Part shown: positions 35,553 through 44,824 of the stretch, in pieces
Numbering within the stretch: the stretch's first letter is position 1
Layout: each line of letters starts with the position of its first letter
Assembly: GCA_014695325.1 (NCBI GenBank)
Contig: JACJNZ010000092.1
Span: forward strand, 1 to 64,000
Source: Cyanobacteria bacterium FACHB-502
GTDB lineage: Bacteria; Cyanobacteriota; Cyanobacteriia; Elainellales; Elainellaceae
Reading direction: 5' to 3'
Length of the DNA: 64,000 nt
Made by a program: the position numbers and the translations under genes
The notes under the pieces: model-generated
Told to the model about the DNA's origin: nothing
Seen by the model: only the letters and a program-made list of their open reading frames with translations
Databases searched by the model: none

Positions 35553-37022
35553 ATGCGAGTTGCGATCGTTGGTGCAGGATTGGCAGGTCTGGCGGCAGCA
35601 GTAGAGCTGGTCGATGCAGGGCACGAAGTTGAGATTTTTGAGGCGCGATCGTTTGTCGGCGGCAAAGCCGGAAGCTGGATCGACGCAGACGGCAACCATG
35701 TAGAAATGGGACTGCACGTCTTTTTCAACAACTATTACAACCTGTTTGCCTTGATGAAGCATGTGGGCGCGTTTGAGAATTTGCTGCCCAAGGAACACGT
35801 TCACAATTTCATTAATCGCGGCGGGCAGGTCGGCAAACTCGATTTCCGGTTTTTGCTCGGTGCGCCGTTCCACGGGCTAAAGGCATTTTTTACCACCGAA
35901 CAGCTCTCGCTGATCGACAAGCTGCAAAATGCGATCGCCCTTGGCACAAGTCCTGTCGTTCCCGGTCTGGTGAGCTATGACCTGGCGATGCAGTGGATTC
36001 GATCGCTCGACAACATCAGCTTTGCCGACTGGTTTCGCCGTCATGGTGGCTCTGAGAATAGCCTCAAGCGGATGTGGAACCCGATCGCCCTCGCCCTGGG
36101 CTTTATCGACACTGAGGAAATTTCGGCACGCTGCATGCTGACAATCTTCCTGATGTTTGCGACCAAAACCGAAGCCTCACGGCTGAATCTGCTGGCAGGC
36201 TCCCCCGACGAATATCTGCACAAGCCGATCGTCAAATACCTGGAAGACCGGGGCACAAAAATCCACACCCGTCGCCAGACGCGCCGCATTTTGTTTGAGG
36301 AACGCGACGGACAAACGATCGTCACAGGTTTATCTATTGCTCAGGGCAACACCGAAGAAACCATTACCGCCGATGCCTACCTTGCCGCCTGTGATGTGCC
36401 CGGAATTCAGCGATTGCTGCCGCAGGAATGGCGCCAGTGGAAGGAGTTTAACAACATCTACAAGCTGGAAGCGGTTCCGGTCGTCACGGTGCAAATGCGC
36501 TTCGATGGCTGGGTCACAGAAATGAATGATCCGGCTTTGCGAAAGCAGGTCGATCGCGCCGCAGGCATGGACAATTTGCTCTACAGCGCAGATGCCGATT
36601 TCTCTTGCTTTGCAGACCTGGCACTCACCAGTCCCAAGGACTATTACCGGGAAGGGCAGGGTTCGCTGATGCAGGTAGTTCTCACTCCCGGCGATCCGTT
36701 TATCAAAATGAGCAACGAGGAAATTGCTCAACACGCGCTGAAGCAAATTCACGATCTGTTTCCCTCATCCCGCGAACTCAATATGACCTGGTTTGGCGTG
36801 GTGAAGCTGGCGCAGTCCCTCTACCGCGAACAGCCCGGCATGGACCCCTACCGCCCATCCCAAAAAACGCCAATCGCCAACTTCTTCCTAGCAGGTAGCT
36901 ACACCGCTCAGGACTATATCGACAGCATGGAAGGCGCAACCATCTCCGGCAAGCAAGCTGCTGCCCGCATCCTCGAACCCACCGGATACAAAGTTCAGGG
37001 AGCCGGACTGTTTAAGTATTAG
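35553..37022 (+). CDS. crtQ: 9,9'-di-cis-zeta-carotene desaturase
   Basis: A 489-residue FAD enzyme of the plant/cyanobacterial carotene desaturase type, which converts zeta-carotene to lycopene. Seen: dinucleotide-binding [15 protein letters not shown] near residue 30 in [34 protein letters not shown], and the C-terminal [26 protein letters not shown]. It acts at the thylakoid or plasma membrane in carotenoid synthesis. Its presence identifies the genome as oxygenic phototroph. A terminator follows at 37069-37120. Confidence 0.96.
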   Translation: MRVAIVGAGLAGLAAAVELVDAGHEVEIFEARSFVGGKAGSWIDADGNHVEMGLHVFFNNYYNLFALMKHVGAFENLLPKEHVHNFINRGGQVGKLDFRFLLGAPFHGLKAFFTTEQLSLIDKLQNAIALGTSPVVPGLVSYDLAMQWIRSLDNISFADWFRRHGGSENSLKRMWNPIALALGFIDTEEISARCMLTIFLMFATKTEASRLNLLAGSPDEYLHKPIVKYLEDRGTKIHTRRQTRRILFEERDGQTIVTGLSIAQGNTEETITADAYLAACDVPGIQRLLPQEWRQWKEFNNIYKLEAVPVVTVQMRFDGWVTEMNDPALRKQVDRAAGMDNLLYSADADFSCFADLALTSPKDYYREGQGSLMQVVLTPGDPFIKMSNEEIAQHALKQIHDLFPSSRELNMTWFGVVKLAQSLYREQPGMDPYRPSQKTPIANFFLAGSYTAQDYIDSMEGATISGKQAAARILEPTGYKVQGAGLFKY

Positions 37023-37068
37023 GCGATTTAAGGATTAGGCGATTGGCAAAGCCCAACCTCCCTCCTCC

Positions 37069-37120
37069 AAACCCCTCCCCCGTTAGATTTAATCAAGGGA
37101 CGAGGGGTTGAGCATTTTTT
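37069..37120 (+). terminator. Terminator after crtQ
   Basis: AAACCCCTCCCCC (37069-37081) pairs with GGGACGAGGGGTT (37097-37109) around a 15-nt loop. Six T at 37115-37120 follow. This is a good rho-independent terminator 47 nt beyond the crtQ stop. Confidence 0.65.
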
Positions 37121-37612
37121 GGGCGGATCGCTCCAGAAGGCTCATCAATTTGCCTTGCACAAACGCATCTCGGACGATCGAGTCACCTGCGCTCTGTTAC
37201 TGGCGATTCGCTTCACGTAAAACTTGTCGATCGTTTTGCTCACTTGCTTTCTTGTTCCCATACTTCAGATCTGCTCTTTTTCATCAGGCGGAATGGGCAG
37301 AGTTCGTTAAACCTGCTCACGAGAACTGGTTTGAGGCGATCGAGCTTTGAGGCAATGAAGGGGAGTTATCCTGAATTTTTCTACCTAACTAGCTGAATCG
37401 GGATCTTAGACGAAACTATTTCTGCCTATATCGCTACTCCAGGGTCTTAGACGGAAATATCCAGCCCAATCAGTAGTTATCCGGCTTCGTTTTCGGGTGA
37501 GGGTGCAGCTAGAAACCATTTGTGGGGGAGTCAGAGTTAAATGCTGCTATTGATTACCTCAACCTCAAAGCACATCGCTCATAATACTTCTGTTACGAAG
37601 TGGAGGAGTTGA
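37121..37612. other. Intergenic stretch before TauE gene
   Basis: No gene is supported. Two similar segments, GGATCTTAGACGAAACTATT near 37400 and GGGTCTTAGACGGAAATAT near 37442, form an imperfect direct repeat and could be regulator sites. GGAGGAG at about 37601-37607 is the ribosome-binding site of the TauE gene. Confidence 0.45.
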
Positions 37613-38401
37613 ATGCGAAATTTTTGGGCATTTGGTTGGGGTGCTTTGGTTGGGGTGCTTGGCGGACTGATAGGTCTGGGTGGTGCGGAGTTCCGCTTAC
37701 CTGTCCTAGTCAGCGTTTTTAACTATCGAACTCTACAAGCAATTATCATCAACCTCATTGTCAGCCTTGTCACAGTGACATTTTCATTCATTTTTCGAAG
37801 CGGCGTTGTGAGGCTGGAAAATGTTGCTGGGAACTGGGCAGTGATCATCAACATTCTGGCAGGCTCTCTAATCGGCTCTTATGTTGGAGTTCATTATGCA
37901 ACGCGAATCAACGAACGAGTATTAAACCGAATTGTCATCGCTTTTCTGATTTTTCTTAGCGTTGTGCTGGTCGGGCATAACCTCATTTTCAGTCTTGAGA
38001 GTTTGCAACTACCAAGCCTTTTAAGAATCAGCTTTGGATTTTTGGCAGGAATCGTAATTGGCATATTCAGCAGTATGTTGGGTGTGGCAGGTGGAGAGTT
38101 GATTATCCCAACAATCATTTTGCTATTTTCCGTTGATATTAAGCTGGCAGGAAGTTTGAGCCTTGCGATTAGCATTCCGACAATTTTGATGGGTCTGTTT
38201 AAGTACAGAAGCCAACAAAGACTTAAGGAAGTTAAAACAGAGCAAAGATTTATCATTTCAATGGCATCTGGTTCAATTTTGGGTGCATTTATTGGCAGTA
38301 ATCTTTTAAGGTATGTATCAAGTTCTCTGTTGTATCTAATCTTGGGCCCAATTCTACTATTGTCAGCGTTGAAGCTGGCGCAGCACAAGCCAGCCTCATA
38401 A
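37613..38401 (+). CDS. TauE/SafE-family sulfite/anion exporter
   Basis: A 262-residue membrane protein with about eight hydrophobic segments. It has the family pattern of two related halves, each beginning with a glycine-rich helix: GVLGGLIGLGGAEFRLPVL and GIFSSMLGVAGGELIIPTI. The family exports small anions such as sulfite or sulfoacetate, or imports others; the substrate is unknown here. Its base composition is slightly more A/T-rich than that of its neighbours. A strong ribosome-binding site (GGAGGAG) precedes the ATG. Confidence 0.85.
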   Translation: MRNFWAFGWGALVGVLGGLIGLGGAEFRLPVLVSVFNYRTLQAIIINLIVSLVTVTFSFIFRSGVVRLENVAGNWAVIINILAGSLIGSYVGVHYATRINERVLNRIVIAFLIFLSVVLVGHNLIFSLESLQLPSLLRISFGFLAGIVIGIFSSMLGVAGGELIIPTIILLFSVDIKLAGSLSLAISIPTILMGLFKYRSQQRLKEVKTEQRFIISMASGSILGAFIGSNLLRYVSSSLLYLILGPILLLSALKLAQHKPAS

Positions 38402-38526
38402 CAACCCCCTTACAGCCGCAAGTCGCAAGTCATTGATGCTGAGTTCAAGGTTACTAGCGCCTAGGGGAACGTTGTACTGCTTAAGATGTCTGTGGCGACG
38501 ATGGTTGAAAGTTTGCCTATCGGGAT

Positions 38527-38934
38527 TCATGGTTCAGTTGCTTTGCAGTTACTGGCATCCGACGGATTACTTTGAGGAATCTGTGTGTCAGCAATATGCT
38601 TCAAACCCCAAGCAGTGATGACTTTCAAAACAGGACGCAAGCTTTTTCCCTTCTCGGTGAGTTGATAGTTCATTCGACGGGAATGGTTACTGTAAGGCTG
38701 CTTTTCTGCTAAACCTAATTCTTCAAGCAGTCTGAGGCGGTTTGCCAAGATATTAGTCGAGATTCCCTCAGGGGATTCTAAAAACTCTTCAAATCGTTGC
38801 TTTCCAAAGAACATCATGTCTCGGATGACAAGTAACGTCCAGCGATCGCCAATCAAATCTAGCGTACAGGAGACAGGGCAAGAAGAGCGTTTTGGCTGGA
38901 TCATGGCTAGATATAGCAGCTTAGTTACTTGCAT
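38527..38934 (-). CDS. HxlR-family transcriptional regulator
   Basis: A 135-residue winged-helix regulator. Seen: CPVSCTLDLIGDRWTLLVIRDMMFFGKQRFEEFLESPEGISTNILANRLRLLEELGL, the HxlR/MarR-like core with its N-terminal Cys, which often senses electrophiles or oxidants. It is divergent from the thioesterase gene with a 54-nt gap, so it probably controls itself and that gene through the repeats at 38927-38984. Confidence 0.9.
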   Translation of the reverse strand: MQVTKLLYLAMIQPKRSSCPVSCTLDLIGDRWTLLVIRDMMFFGKQRFEEFLESPEGISTNILANRLRLLEELGLAEKQPYSNHSRRMNYQLTEKGKSLRPVLKVITAWGLKHIADTQIPQSNPSDASNCKATEP

Positions 38935-38984
38935 TTTACAAGCTATTCTTGCTAAGCTACAGCCTAACTTGCAAATTAAAAGCT
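38927..38984. promoter_or_regulatory. Direct-repeat operator pair in the hxlR/thioesterase divergent promoter
   Basis: ACTTGCATTTTACAAGCT (38927-38944) and ACTTGCAAATTAAAAGCT (38967-38984) agree at both ends and are spaced 40 bp start to start, near four helical turns. Each is also a weak inverted repeat (ACTTGCA/AAGCT). One covers the hxlR start codon and the other lies just before the thioesterase start. They are the most likely sites for the HxlR protein. Confidence 0.5.
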
Positions 38985-38988
38985 AAAC

Positions 38989-39414
38989 ATGGACACAACG
39001 GCACAGAAGCAACTGTTTGAGGTCGAAATTCATCTACCCGTTAGAACTTACGATATTGATTTTGCGGGTGTTGTCAACAATATTGTTTACGTTCGTTGGT
39101 TAGAAGATTTACGTTTAGAGATGCTAGCCCGTCATTTCCCGTTGGACGAACAACTCAAAAATGGAATTGCGCCTGTCATTGTGCAGACAAAAATTGATTA
39201 CAAGCAGCCCATCAAAATTTCTGACGTTCCAACCGGCAAGATGTGGATCGAGATAATGGAATCGCTGCGATGGACTGTTAATGCAGTGATCTCTGTCAAT
39301 GGCAAAGTAGCGGCTCTTGGTGAACAAGTTGGTATTTTTGTTGATTTACAAAACAACAAGCCGATTCGTATGCCAGAAAGGTTAAAGCAGAAGTATCAAG
39401 AGTTTGTGGCGTAA
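38989..39414 (+). CDS. Hot-dog-fold acyl-CoA thioesterase
   Basis: A 141-residue protein of the YbgC/FadM/4HBT type. The motif VRTYDIDFAGVVNNIVYVRWLEDLRLEML carries the catalytic Asp and the following Gly-Val-x-Asn. It hydrolyses acyl-CoA or related thioesters; the chain specificity is not readable. It is divergently transcribed from an HxlR regulator with short shared control DNA, suggesting regulated expression under a chemical or redox signal. Confidence 0.85.
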   Translation: MDTTAQKQLFEVEIHLPVRTYDIDFAGVVNNIVYVRWLEDLRLEMLARHFPLDEQLKNGIAPVIVQTKIDYKQPIKISDVPTGKMWIEIMESLRWTVNAVISVNGKVAALGEQVGIFVDLQNNKPIRMPERLKQKYQEFVA

Positions 39415-39622
39415 GCAATACAACAATTGAAGTTTGAGGTAATCTGCGACGGGTAAAGCGGCTTGTGTGCTGAAGAAAAGTGTGCTGAAAAAGCAGGAAA
39501 CAGGTCAGTATTTGTCTCATGCTTTAAGATGACGATCGCCCAATTGATTACAGAATATTTGTAACCCTGAAACAGCAGAATGGTTTCGAGAATGATTTCC
39601 TGATTCAGGAATGCCTAAATTT

Positions 39623-40513
39623 TTAACTTTGAGTCATTTGAGTGGCTAAATCTAAAAATCGCTGGACAGTTGGCGTGACGTCCAATTTACGGCAAACGAT
39701 CGCCACTTCTGCCTGGGGTGTTTCTTCCTGCAAAGGCTTGTAGATCACCCCCGTTCGTTGCAGGTTTTTGAGGGAGACGGGGACGATCGCAATCCCAATT
39801 TCGGCGGCGACTAAGCTAATAATCGTCTGCATCTGAATCGCTTCCTGTACAACGGTGGGACTGAATCCGGCTCGCTGACACAGGCTGATGATTTGGTCAT
39901 ACAAGCCGGGAGCCAGCGATCGCGGAAACAGAATAAATGGCTCGGCAGCGATCGCCTTGAGCGAAATTATCGGCTCCTGGGCAAACAGATGGCGATCGGG
40001 CAGTGCCAGCACCAGAGGTTCCTGAAAAATAGTTTGCACCTGTAACAGCAGATCGTCGATCGGCGGACGCACCAAGCCCACATCTAATCGACGATCGCTG
40101 AGCCACTGAAGCTGGTGATCGGTCGTCAGTTCATGCAGTTCTAGCTTCACTTCAGGAAAAGCCGCCCGAAACGATCGCAGAATCGGCGGCAGCACGTTAT
40201 ACGCCGCAGAACTGACAAACCCGATGACGAGTTGCCCCTGTTCGCCCCGGCTAACCTGCCGTCCAGTCTGGATTGCCTGCTCAAGCTGATAAAGCAGCCG
40301 GCGACTTTCCTGCAAAAAAACGGCTCCGGCTTCGGTCAGGGCGACCGATCGCTTTGTGCGGTGAAACAGCTGAAAACCCAGCTCATTTTCTAACTGCCGA
40401 ATTTGCTGACTCAACGGTGGCTGGGCAATATGCAACCGCTCGGCGGCACGACCAAAGTGCAGTTCCTCAGCAACCGCGACAAAGTAGCGTAAATGGCGAA
40501 ATTCGATCGGCAC
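39623..40513 (-). CDS. LysR-family transcriptional regulator
   Basis: A 296-residue regulator. Residues 1-65 are the winged HTH (FRHLRYFVAVAEELHFGRAAERLHIAQPPLSQQIRQLENELGFQLFHRTKR). The remainder is a periplasmic-binding-protein-like effector domain (VIGFVSSAAYNVLPPILRSF, LDVGLVRPP). It is close to the CatR/BenM/AlsR-type subgroup beginning MEFRHLRYF. The target is not evident; the neighbouring DUF255 gene on the same strand ends 5 nt before its start, so the two may be cotranscribed. Confidence 0.92.
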   Translation of the reverse strand: MPIEFRHLRYFVAVAEELHFGRAAERLHIAQPPLSQQIRQLENELGFQLFHRTKRSVALTEAGAVFLQESRRLLYQLEQAIQTGRQVSRGEQGQLVIGFVSSAAYNVLPPILRSFRAAFPEVKLELHELTTDHQLQWLSDRRLDVGLVRPPIDDLLLQVQTIFQEPLVLALPDRHLFAQEPIISLKAIAAEPFILFPRSLAPGLYDQIISLCQRAGFSPTVVQEAIQMQTIISLVAAEIGIAIVPVSLKNLQRTGVIYKPLQEETPQAEVAIVCRKLDVTPTVQRFLDLATQMTQS

Positions 40514-40518
40514 AGATC

Positions 40519-42573
40519 CTAAACGCCCAACGCTTTCTGAATCTGACGCTGCATTTGTTCGCTTTCGGTAGAAGGCTCCAGACAGCTCAAGCCTTTGCAG
40601 ACCATTGCCATTACACCGGGGGGCAAGTGTGAGTCGAGGCGAAGGGCGATCGTTGGCAAGTACTGCTGAGCAAGGTTTGCGATTTCGTCAGGCGTGGTTC
40701 GGATCAACGTCGGATAGCGGAACCAGTCCAGCCCACTCACTAAGCTAGGGCAGGCTTGCGGAATTTGCTCAATCACAGTGCTAAAAGCTTGCAGCGTTTG
40801 CTCGGCGCGATCGAAGCATTGCAAATCTTCCGTGAGCAGAAACAGCCGGATCAGGTTCATCGCGGCGATTCCATTTGCAGAAGGTGTGGCATTGTCACCG
40901 TAGCTGCGTTCCTGCACAACCAGATCGCTCACTGCATCGGTGTTGTAGTAGCCACCCTGCTCTCGACTCCAGAGAAATTCTTCAAACTCACACTGCACTT
41001 CCTGGGCGCGAGCGAGCCATTGTTGACCGTCCTGTCCCAGACTCAAGCTTGCCTGATGCAGATCAAGCAAAGCTTTGATGAGTAGCGCGTAGTCTTCCGA
41101 TTGAGCAATGACGCTGACCTGCCCGTCATAGTTGAGCCGATGTAGACGGTGATCCTGCCACTGGTAATTCAAGATGAACTGTGCCGCCCTGACTGCCAGA
41201 TCGAAATACGCCCCGTTTTGCAAGACTGCAGCCGATCGTGCCAGTCCCGAAATCATCAGACTATTCCAGGCGACGATCATCTTGGTATCGGTCACCGCCG
41301 GAATACGTCCTTTCCAGGGCAAAGTTCTTGCTTGCTGATTGTTCTGTGCTGGGGGAAATGTGGTGGTGTCCAGAGCAGAGGCTCCATAGCGCACGGTAAA
41401 TAGTTTTTCTAGCGCGGCGACTGCGGTCGAAGCAAGTTCACCGCTCCTCGATCGCTGCAAAACGTTCTTGCCTTCAAAGTTGCCAGCCGGATTGACGCTA
41501 AATTCGGCTTCCAGAATGGTCAATTCTTCGGGCGTGAGAATCTGCTCTAGTTCTGGATAGCTCCAGACATAAAACGCGCCTTCTTCTGGTTCACGATCGT
41601 CTGGACGAGGAAAACTATCCGCATCCTGCGCCGCATAAAAGTACCCTTCAGGAGCCGTCATCTCGCGCTGAAGCCACTGGACGGTACCGTCGATCGATCG
41701 GGCAAAGGCAGGTTCCTGAATTCCGATCGCCCACAGCTCCGCCAGATACTCAATGATCTGCCCGTTGTCATAAAGCATTTTCTCAAAGTGAGGCACTGTC
41801 CAGGTCGGATCAACCGTATAGCGATGAAACCCACCCGCCACATGGTCATAAATGCCACCCAATGCCAGATCCATGCCGCGCTGCTGGCAAACGGTCAGCC
41901 GATTCAAATCCGGGTCATTGTGCTGAAACCGAACACTGTGCAGGGCAGTCATCGCGTGAGGAATCATGGGAAATTTTGGCCCTCCTCCCTTCGCGGCTAG
42001 TACCGTCAGACTGACCCGTAGCCCTTCCTGCAAGCGTTCTTCAGAGAGTTCGCCATTTCCCTCGATCGTCGCGCCCTGCTTCAACCGTTCCCGCAGCTCG
42101 TCCGTCACTGCCTGAAGCTTGACTGCCTCGGTGTCGTAAAAATTTCGGAGTGCCTGAATGACCTGCAAAAAGCTCGGTCGCCCGTACTTCGCCTCTGGCG
42201 GAAAGTAAGTTCCCCCATAAAAAGGCAGGAGATCGTGCGGCGACAGAAACACATTCAGGGGCCAGCCGCCTTGTCCCGTCATGAGCTGGAGTGCCTGCAT
42301 ATAAATGCTGTCAATGTCCGGGCGTTCTTCGCGATCGACCTTAATTGCCACATAGTTCGCGTTTAGATAATCGGCAACGATCGGATCAGAAAACGCTTCG
42401 CCCTCCATCACCGTACACCAGTGGCAGCTAGAGTAGCCGATCGACAAAAAAATCGGCTTGTTCTCCTGTTTTGCTTTCTCTAATGCCTCATCGCACCACG
42501 ACCACCAGTCGATCGGGTTATCGGCATGTTTGCGGAGATAAAGGCTCTGAGTCTGAGCGAGGCGATTGGTCAT
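40519..42573 (-). CDS. DUF255 thioredoxin-domain protein (YyaL/SPATA20-like)
   Basis: This 684-residue soluble protein starts with NRLAQTQSLYLRKHADNPIDWWSWCDEAL, then IFLSIGYSSCHWCTVME with the CHWC redox-type motif near residue 50 and VDREERPDID. A thioredoxin-like domain (about 1-165) is followed by a six-hairpin glycosidase-like alpha toroid (GGIYDHVAGGFHRYTVDPTWTVPHFEKMLYDN). The family is widespread but its function is unsettled; links to cellobiose epimerase-like folds exist. The length is typical and the frame intact. Confidence 0.92.
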   Translation of the reverse strand: MTNRLAQTQSLYLRKHADNPIDWWSWCDEALEKAKQENKPIFLSIGYSSCHWCTVMEGEAFSDPIVADYLNANYVAIKVDREERPDIDSIYMQALQLMTGQGGWPLNVFLSPHDLLPFYGGTYFPPEAKYGRPSFLQVIQALRNFYDTEAVKLQAVTDELRERLKQGATIEGNGELSEERLQEGLRVSLTVLAAKGGGPKFPMIPHAMTALHSVRFQHNDPDLNRLTVCQQRGMDLALGGIYDHVAGGFHRYTVDPTWTVPHFEKMLYDNGQIIEYLAELWAIGIQEPAFARSIDGTVQWLQREMTAPEGYFYAAQDADSFPRPDDREPEEGAFYVWSYPELEQILTPEELTILEAEFSVNPAGNFEGKNVLQRSRSGELASTAVAALEKLFTVRYGASALDTTTFPPAQNNQQARTLPWKGRIPAVTDTKMIVAWNSLMISGLARSAAVLQNGAYFDLAVRAAQFILNYQWQDHRLHRLNYDGQVSVIAQSEDYALLIKALLDLHQASLSLGQDGQQWLARAQEVQCEFEEFLWSREQGGYYNTDAVSDLVVQERSYGDNATPSANGIAAMNLIRLFLLTEDLQCFDRAEQTLQAFSTVIEQIPQACPSLVSGLDWFRYPTLIRTTPDEIANLAQQYLPTIALRLDSHLPPGVMAMVCKGLSCLEPSTESEQMQRQIQKALGV

Positions 42574-42665
42574 AACAGCAGCCGGAACGCTTCACTGTTG
42601 AGTCTAGCGTTTTAGCTTGATTTACGAAGGGCTGATGACAAAGGGCTGCTTGCCTCAGTCATTTC

Positions 42666-43298
42666 CTATAGAGTTGCCTGCTGCGCCGCTTGCTCCGCAG
42701 TTTCCCGCAGGGGTAATCGAATATATCCCGCAGCCACACTCTCCGCCACAATTGCTTCGACCCACTCCCACAAATCAGGCGTGCCCTGCTTAACCGGTTC
42801 CATCCGCTTCCAGACCTGATCGATCGAAACGCCGTGTTTCTTCCAGGTTCCGCCTGCCGTTTTGTAGTTGTGCAAGAGGGGCTGAATGCGATCGAGTGCA
42901 GCCGCAAATTGAGCCGTTGCCGTTTCCCGCGCTTCAAACTCTTCCCATAAAAGACGCAGCTCGGCTTCCAGATCCGGCGGCAATAAGCCAAAAATGCGAT
43001 CGGCGGCACGCTGTTCTCGATCGGCTTTGTCCAGATTGCCCTGCACGTCGTAGCAAAAGGTATCGCCTGCATCAATTTCAACCAGATCGTGAATCAGCAG
43101 CATTTGAATCGCGCGGCTCATGTCTGTTCCCGCAGGGGCGTACTCTGCCAGCACGATCGCCATGATTGCCAGATGCCAGGAATGCTCTGCGCTGTTTTCC
43201 TGCCGTGATGCATCGACCAGCAGGGTTTGCCGCAGGATGTGCTTAAGGCGATCAATTTCCAGGATGAATTGAATTTGTTGGGTGAGTCGTTGCTGCAC
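42666..43298 (-). CDS. HD-domain phosphohydrolase (YfbR/HDDC2-like)
   Basis: A 210-residue protein. Metal-binding HD motifs are visible: SAEHSWHLAIMA (first His pair), LLIHDLVEIDAGDTFCYD (HD pair) and ALDRIQPLLHNY (distal Asp). This is the pattern of 5'-deoxynucleotidases of the YfbR/HDDC2 group, which remove phosphate from deoxynucleoside monophosphates. The role is inferred from the family. It stands alone between the DUF255 gene and the M48 gene. Confidence 0.88.
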   Translation of the reverse strand: MQQRLTQQIQFILEIDRLKHILRQTLLVDASRQENSAEHSWHLAIMAIVLAEYAPAGTDMSRAIQMLLIHDLVEIDAGDTFCYDVQGNLDKADREQRAADRIFGLLPPDLEAELRLLWEEFEARETATAQFAAALDRIQPLLHNYKTAGGTWKKHGVSIDQVWKRMEPVKQGTPDLWEWVEAIVAESVAAGYIRLPLRETAEQAAQQATL

Positions 43299-43459
43299 GG
43301 TGGGAGGTGGAGGGAGGTGGGCTGACGCTTTATTTTAGTGTGAATGGGGGTGGGAGATGAGGGGGTGAGCGTCTTGATCGCGTTTAGATTGAATCAGTGG
43401 GTATGTAGGGGGTTTGATTAGAATGGGAGCAGGCACTTTTTCACCACACGATTGCCCCT

Positions 43460-44332
43460 ATGTCTCTTCCCAAATCTCTGCTGGTCGGTTTAACTTCTAA
43501 CGACTTTCGCCATCCGCTCGATCGTGAGGCAACTCAGGCACTCAAGCAGATTCCGGGGATGGATTTAGTTGTGCGATCGGTGCTTGGACCTGTGGCAGAA
43601 CGATTCTTCTATTTAGAAAATATTGCGTCTAGCATTTTGGTGAGCGATCAGCAGTTGCCTCATTTACATCAGCTGCTGCTGGAAGCCTGCAAAATTCTTG
43701 ACCTGGAACCGCCTCAGCTTTATGTGCGGCAGCATCCGGTTCCCAATGCCTACACTTTTGCAATGCGAGGCAAACAGCCGTTTATTGTGCTGCATACATC
43801 GCTGATTGATATGCTCACATCTGAAGAAACCCAGGCAGTGATCGCTCACGAATTGGGGCATCTCAAGTGCGAACACAGTGTTTATATGACCCTAGTGAAT
43901 GTGCTGGTGCTGGCTGCCGGACAGGTTCCCTCCTGGGGTGCGGTGCTGGCACAGAGTTTGCAGACTCAGTTAATGGAATGGGTGCGCTGTGCAGAATTTA
44001 CCTGTGATCGCGCTGCGTTGCTGGTTGCTCAAGAGCCGCGTGTGGTTGCCTCGGTGCTCATGAAACTAAGTGGCGGTTCGCCTACGCTTGCCTCTCAGCT
44101 CAATCTGGATGCATTTTTAGCACAGGCGCGATCGTATGACACCATGACCACCGATGATGTGGGCAAGCTGCTGCGCCAGATGCAAACCACGCCGCTAAGC
44201 CATCCCCTCCCGGTACTTAGAGCTAGAGAAGTCGATCGTTGGGCAAGCAGCCAGGAATACGCAGGGATTCTCCAGAAGCGATCGATGCGCTATAATGATG
44301 AGGCTGAAAAGGGCGGATGGCGAAACTGGTAG
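43460..44332 (+). CDS. M48-family zinc metallopeptidase, copy 2
   Basis: A 290-residue paralogue of the protein at 22638. HELGH is at residues 130-134, the third-ligand region reads CAEFTCDRAALLVA, and the N-terminus TSNDFRHPLDREATQAL is shared. It has one clear hydrophobic segment (about 140-160) and lacks the C-terminal coiled coil. Its last seven codons and TAG stop lie inside the tRNA-Leu gene (overlap 44311-44332), so the C-terminus GGWRNW is read from tRNA sequence. It is probably a membrane-linked quality-control protease. Confidence 0.87.
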   Translation: MSLPKSLLVGLTSNDFRHPLDREATQALKQIPGMDLVVRSVLGPVAERFFYLENIASSILVSDQQLPHLHQLLLEACKILDLEPPQLYVRQHPVPNAYTFAMRGKQPFIVLHTSLIDMLTSEETQAVIAHELGHLKCEHSVYMTLVNVLVLAAGQVPSWGAVLAQSLQTQLMEWVRCAEFTCDRAALLVAQEPRVVASVLMKLSGGSPTLASQLNLDAFLAQARSYDTMTTDDVGKLLRQMQTTPLSHPLPVLRAREVDRWASSQEYAGILQKRSMRYNDEAEKGGWRNW

Positions 44333-44395
44333 ACGCACCACACTCAAAATGTGGCGAGGTAACCCCTCATGGGAGTTCGATTCTCCCTCTGCCCA
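44311..44395 (+). tRNA. tRNA-Leu (anticodon CAA)
   Basis: The acceptor arms GGGCGGA and TCTGCCC pair with one G-T, and A is the discriminator. Anticodon stem CCACA/TGTGG encloses CTCAAAA, giving anticodon CAA, which reads UUG. The D-arm TGGCGAAACTGGTAGACGCA and a long variable arm before GGGAGTTCGATTCTCCC confirm the class II leucine type. No CCA is encoded. TATAAT at 44291-44296 is a well-placed -10 box inside the preceding coding region. Confidence 0.95.
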
Positions 44396-44491
44396 TAGAC
44401 TTAAGTAAATTACTAAAATTAAATTAGTAAAGAAGTGAATTAGTAAAGCTGAATTACTCAAGCAAGATTAAATTCGAGGAGGGTTCGGATC

Positions 44492-44824
44492 ATGGCTCAA
44501 CGGTTGAAGCGATGGGAATCTCCCCGCAAGCAGGGCAGAAACGATAAAGGAAAAGGCGGCAGTGCCCGACAGCGACAGCTCCGCAAACAAACTCAAATGC
44601 TGCGGAAGAAACTGAAGGACGGCAACCCATCTAATCAAAATTCAAACCGATCGGGGGAAGGGACACTATCTCTTCCCTCTTTTTTTATTCAATTCCCTCT
44701 CTTTCAATCCACTTTGTTCACTCCACGCCCAACACACTTACCAGCAATGCCTTTTGAGCATGCAGCCGATTTTCTGCCTCGTCCCAGACCCGCGATTGGT
44801 TGCCTTCGATCACGCCGTTTGTAA
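44492..44824 (+). CDS. Small basic protein, frame runs through its own terminator
   Basis: The first 50 or so residues (MAQRLKRWESPRKQGRNDKG, then KGGSARQRQLRKQTQMLRKKLKDG) form a very basic, RNA-binding-like peptide with a strong ribosome-binding site (GAGGAGG). I do not recognise a named family. No in-frame stop occurs before the terminator at 44655-44686. The frame closes only at 44822-44824, within the 3' end of argF on the other strand. The native protein was probably about 55-60 residues and has lost its stop, or is translated to the transcript end. Confidence 0.5.
   Translation: MAQRLKRWESPRKQGRNDKGKGGSARQRQLRKQTQMLRKKLKDGNPSNQNSNRSGEGTLSLPSFFIQFPLFQSTLFTPRPTHLPAMPFEHAADFLPRPRPAIGCLRSRRL
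44655..44686 (+). terminator. Terminator between small basic gene and argF
   Basis: GGGAAG (44655-44660) pairs with CTTCCC (44672-44677), extended by GA/TC, and is followed by seven T (44680-44686). It ends transcription from the tRNA-Leu/small gene side. The same hairpin read backwards lacks an A-run upstream, so it acts mainly on the plus strand. Confidence 0.7.

Noticed and set aside
37108-37350. 80-codon frame after the crtQ terminator
   Set aside because: It starts inside the terminator T-run region, has no ribosome-binding site and a composition unlike the neighbouring proteins.
44396-44491. AATTAGTAAAG repeats after tRNA-Leu as an attachment site
   Set aside because: They do not copy the tRNA 3' end and no integrase or second att copy is present.
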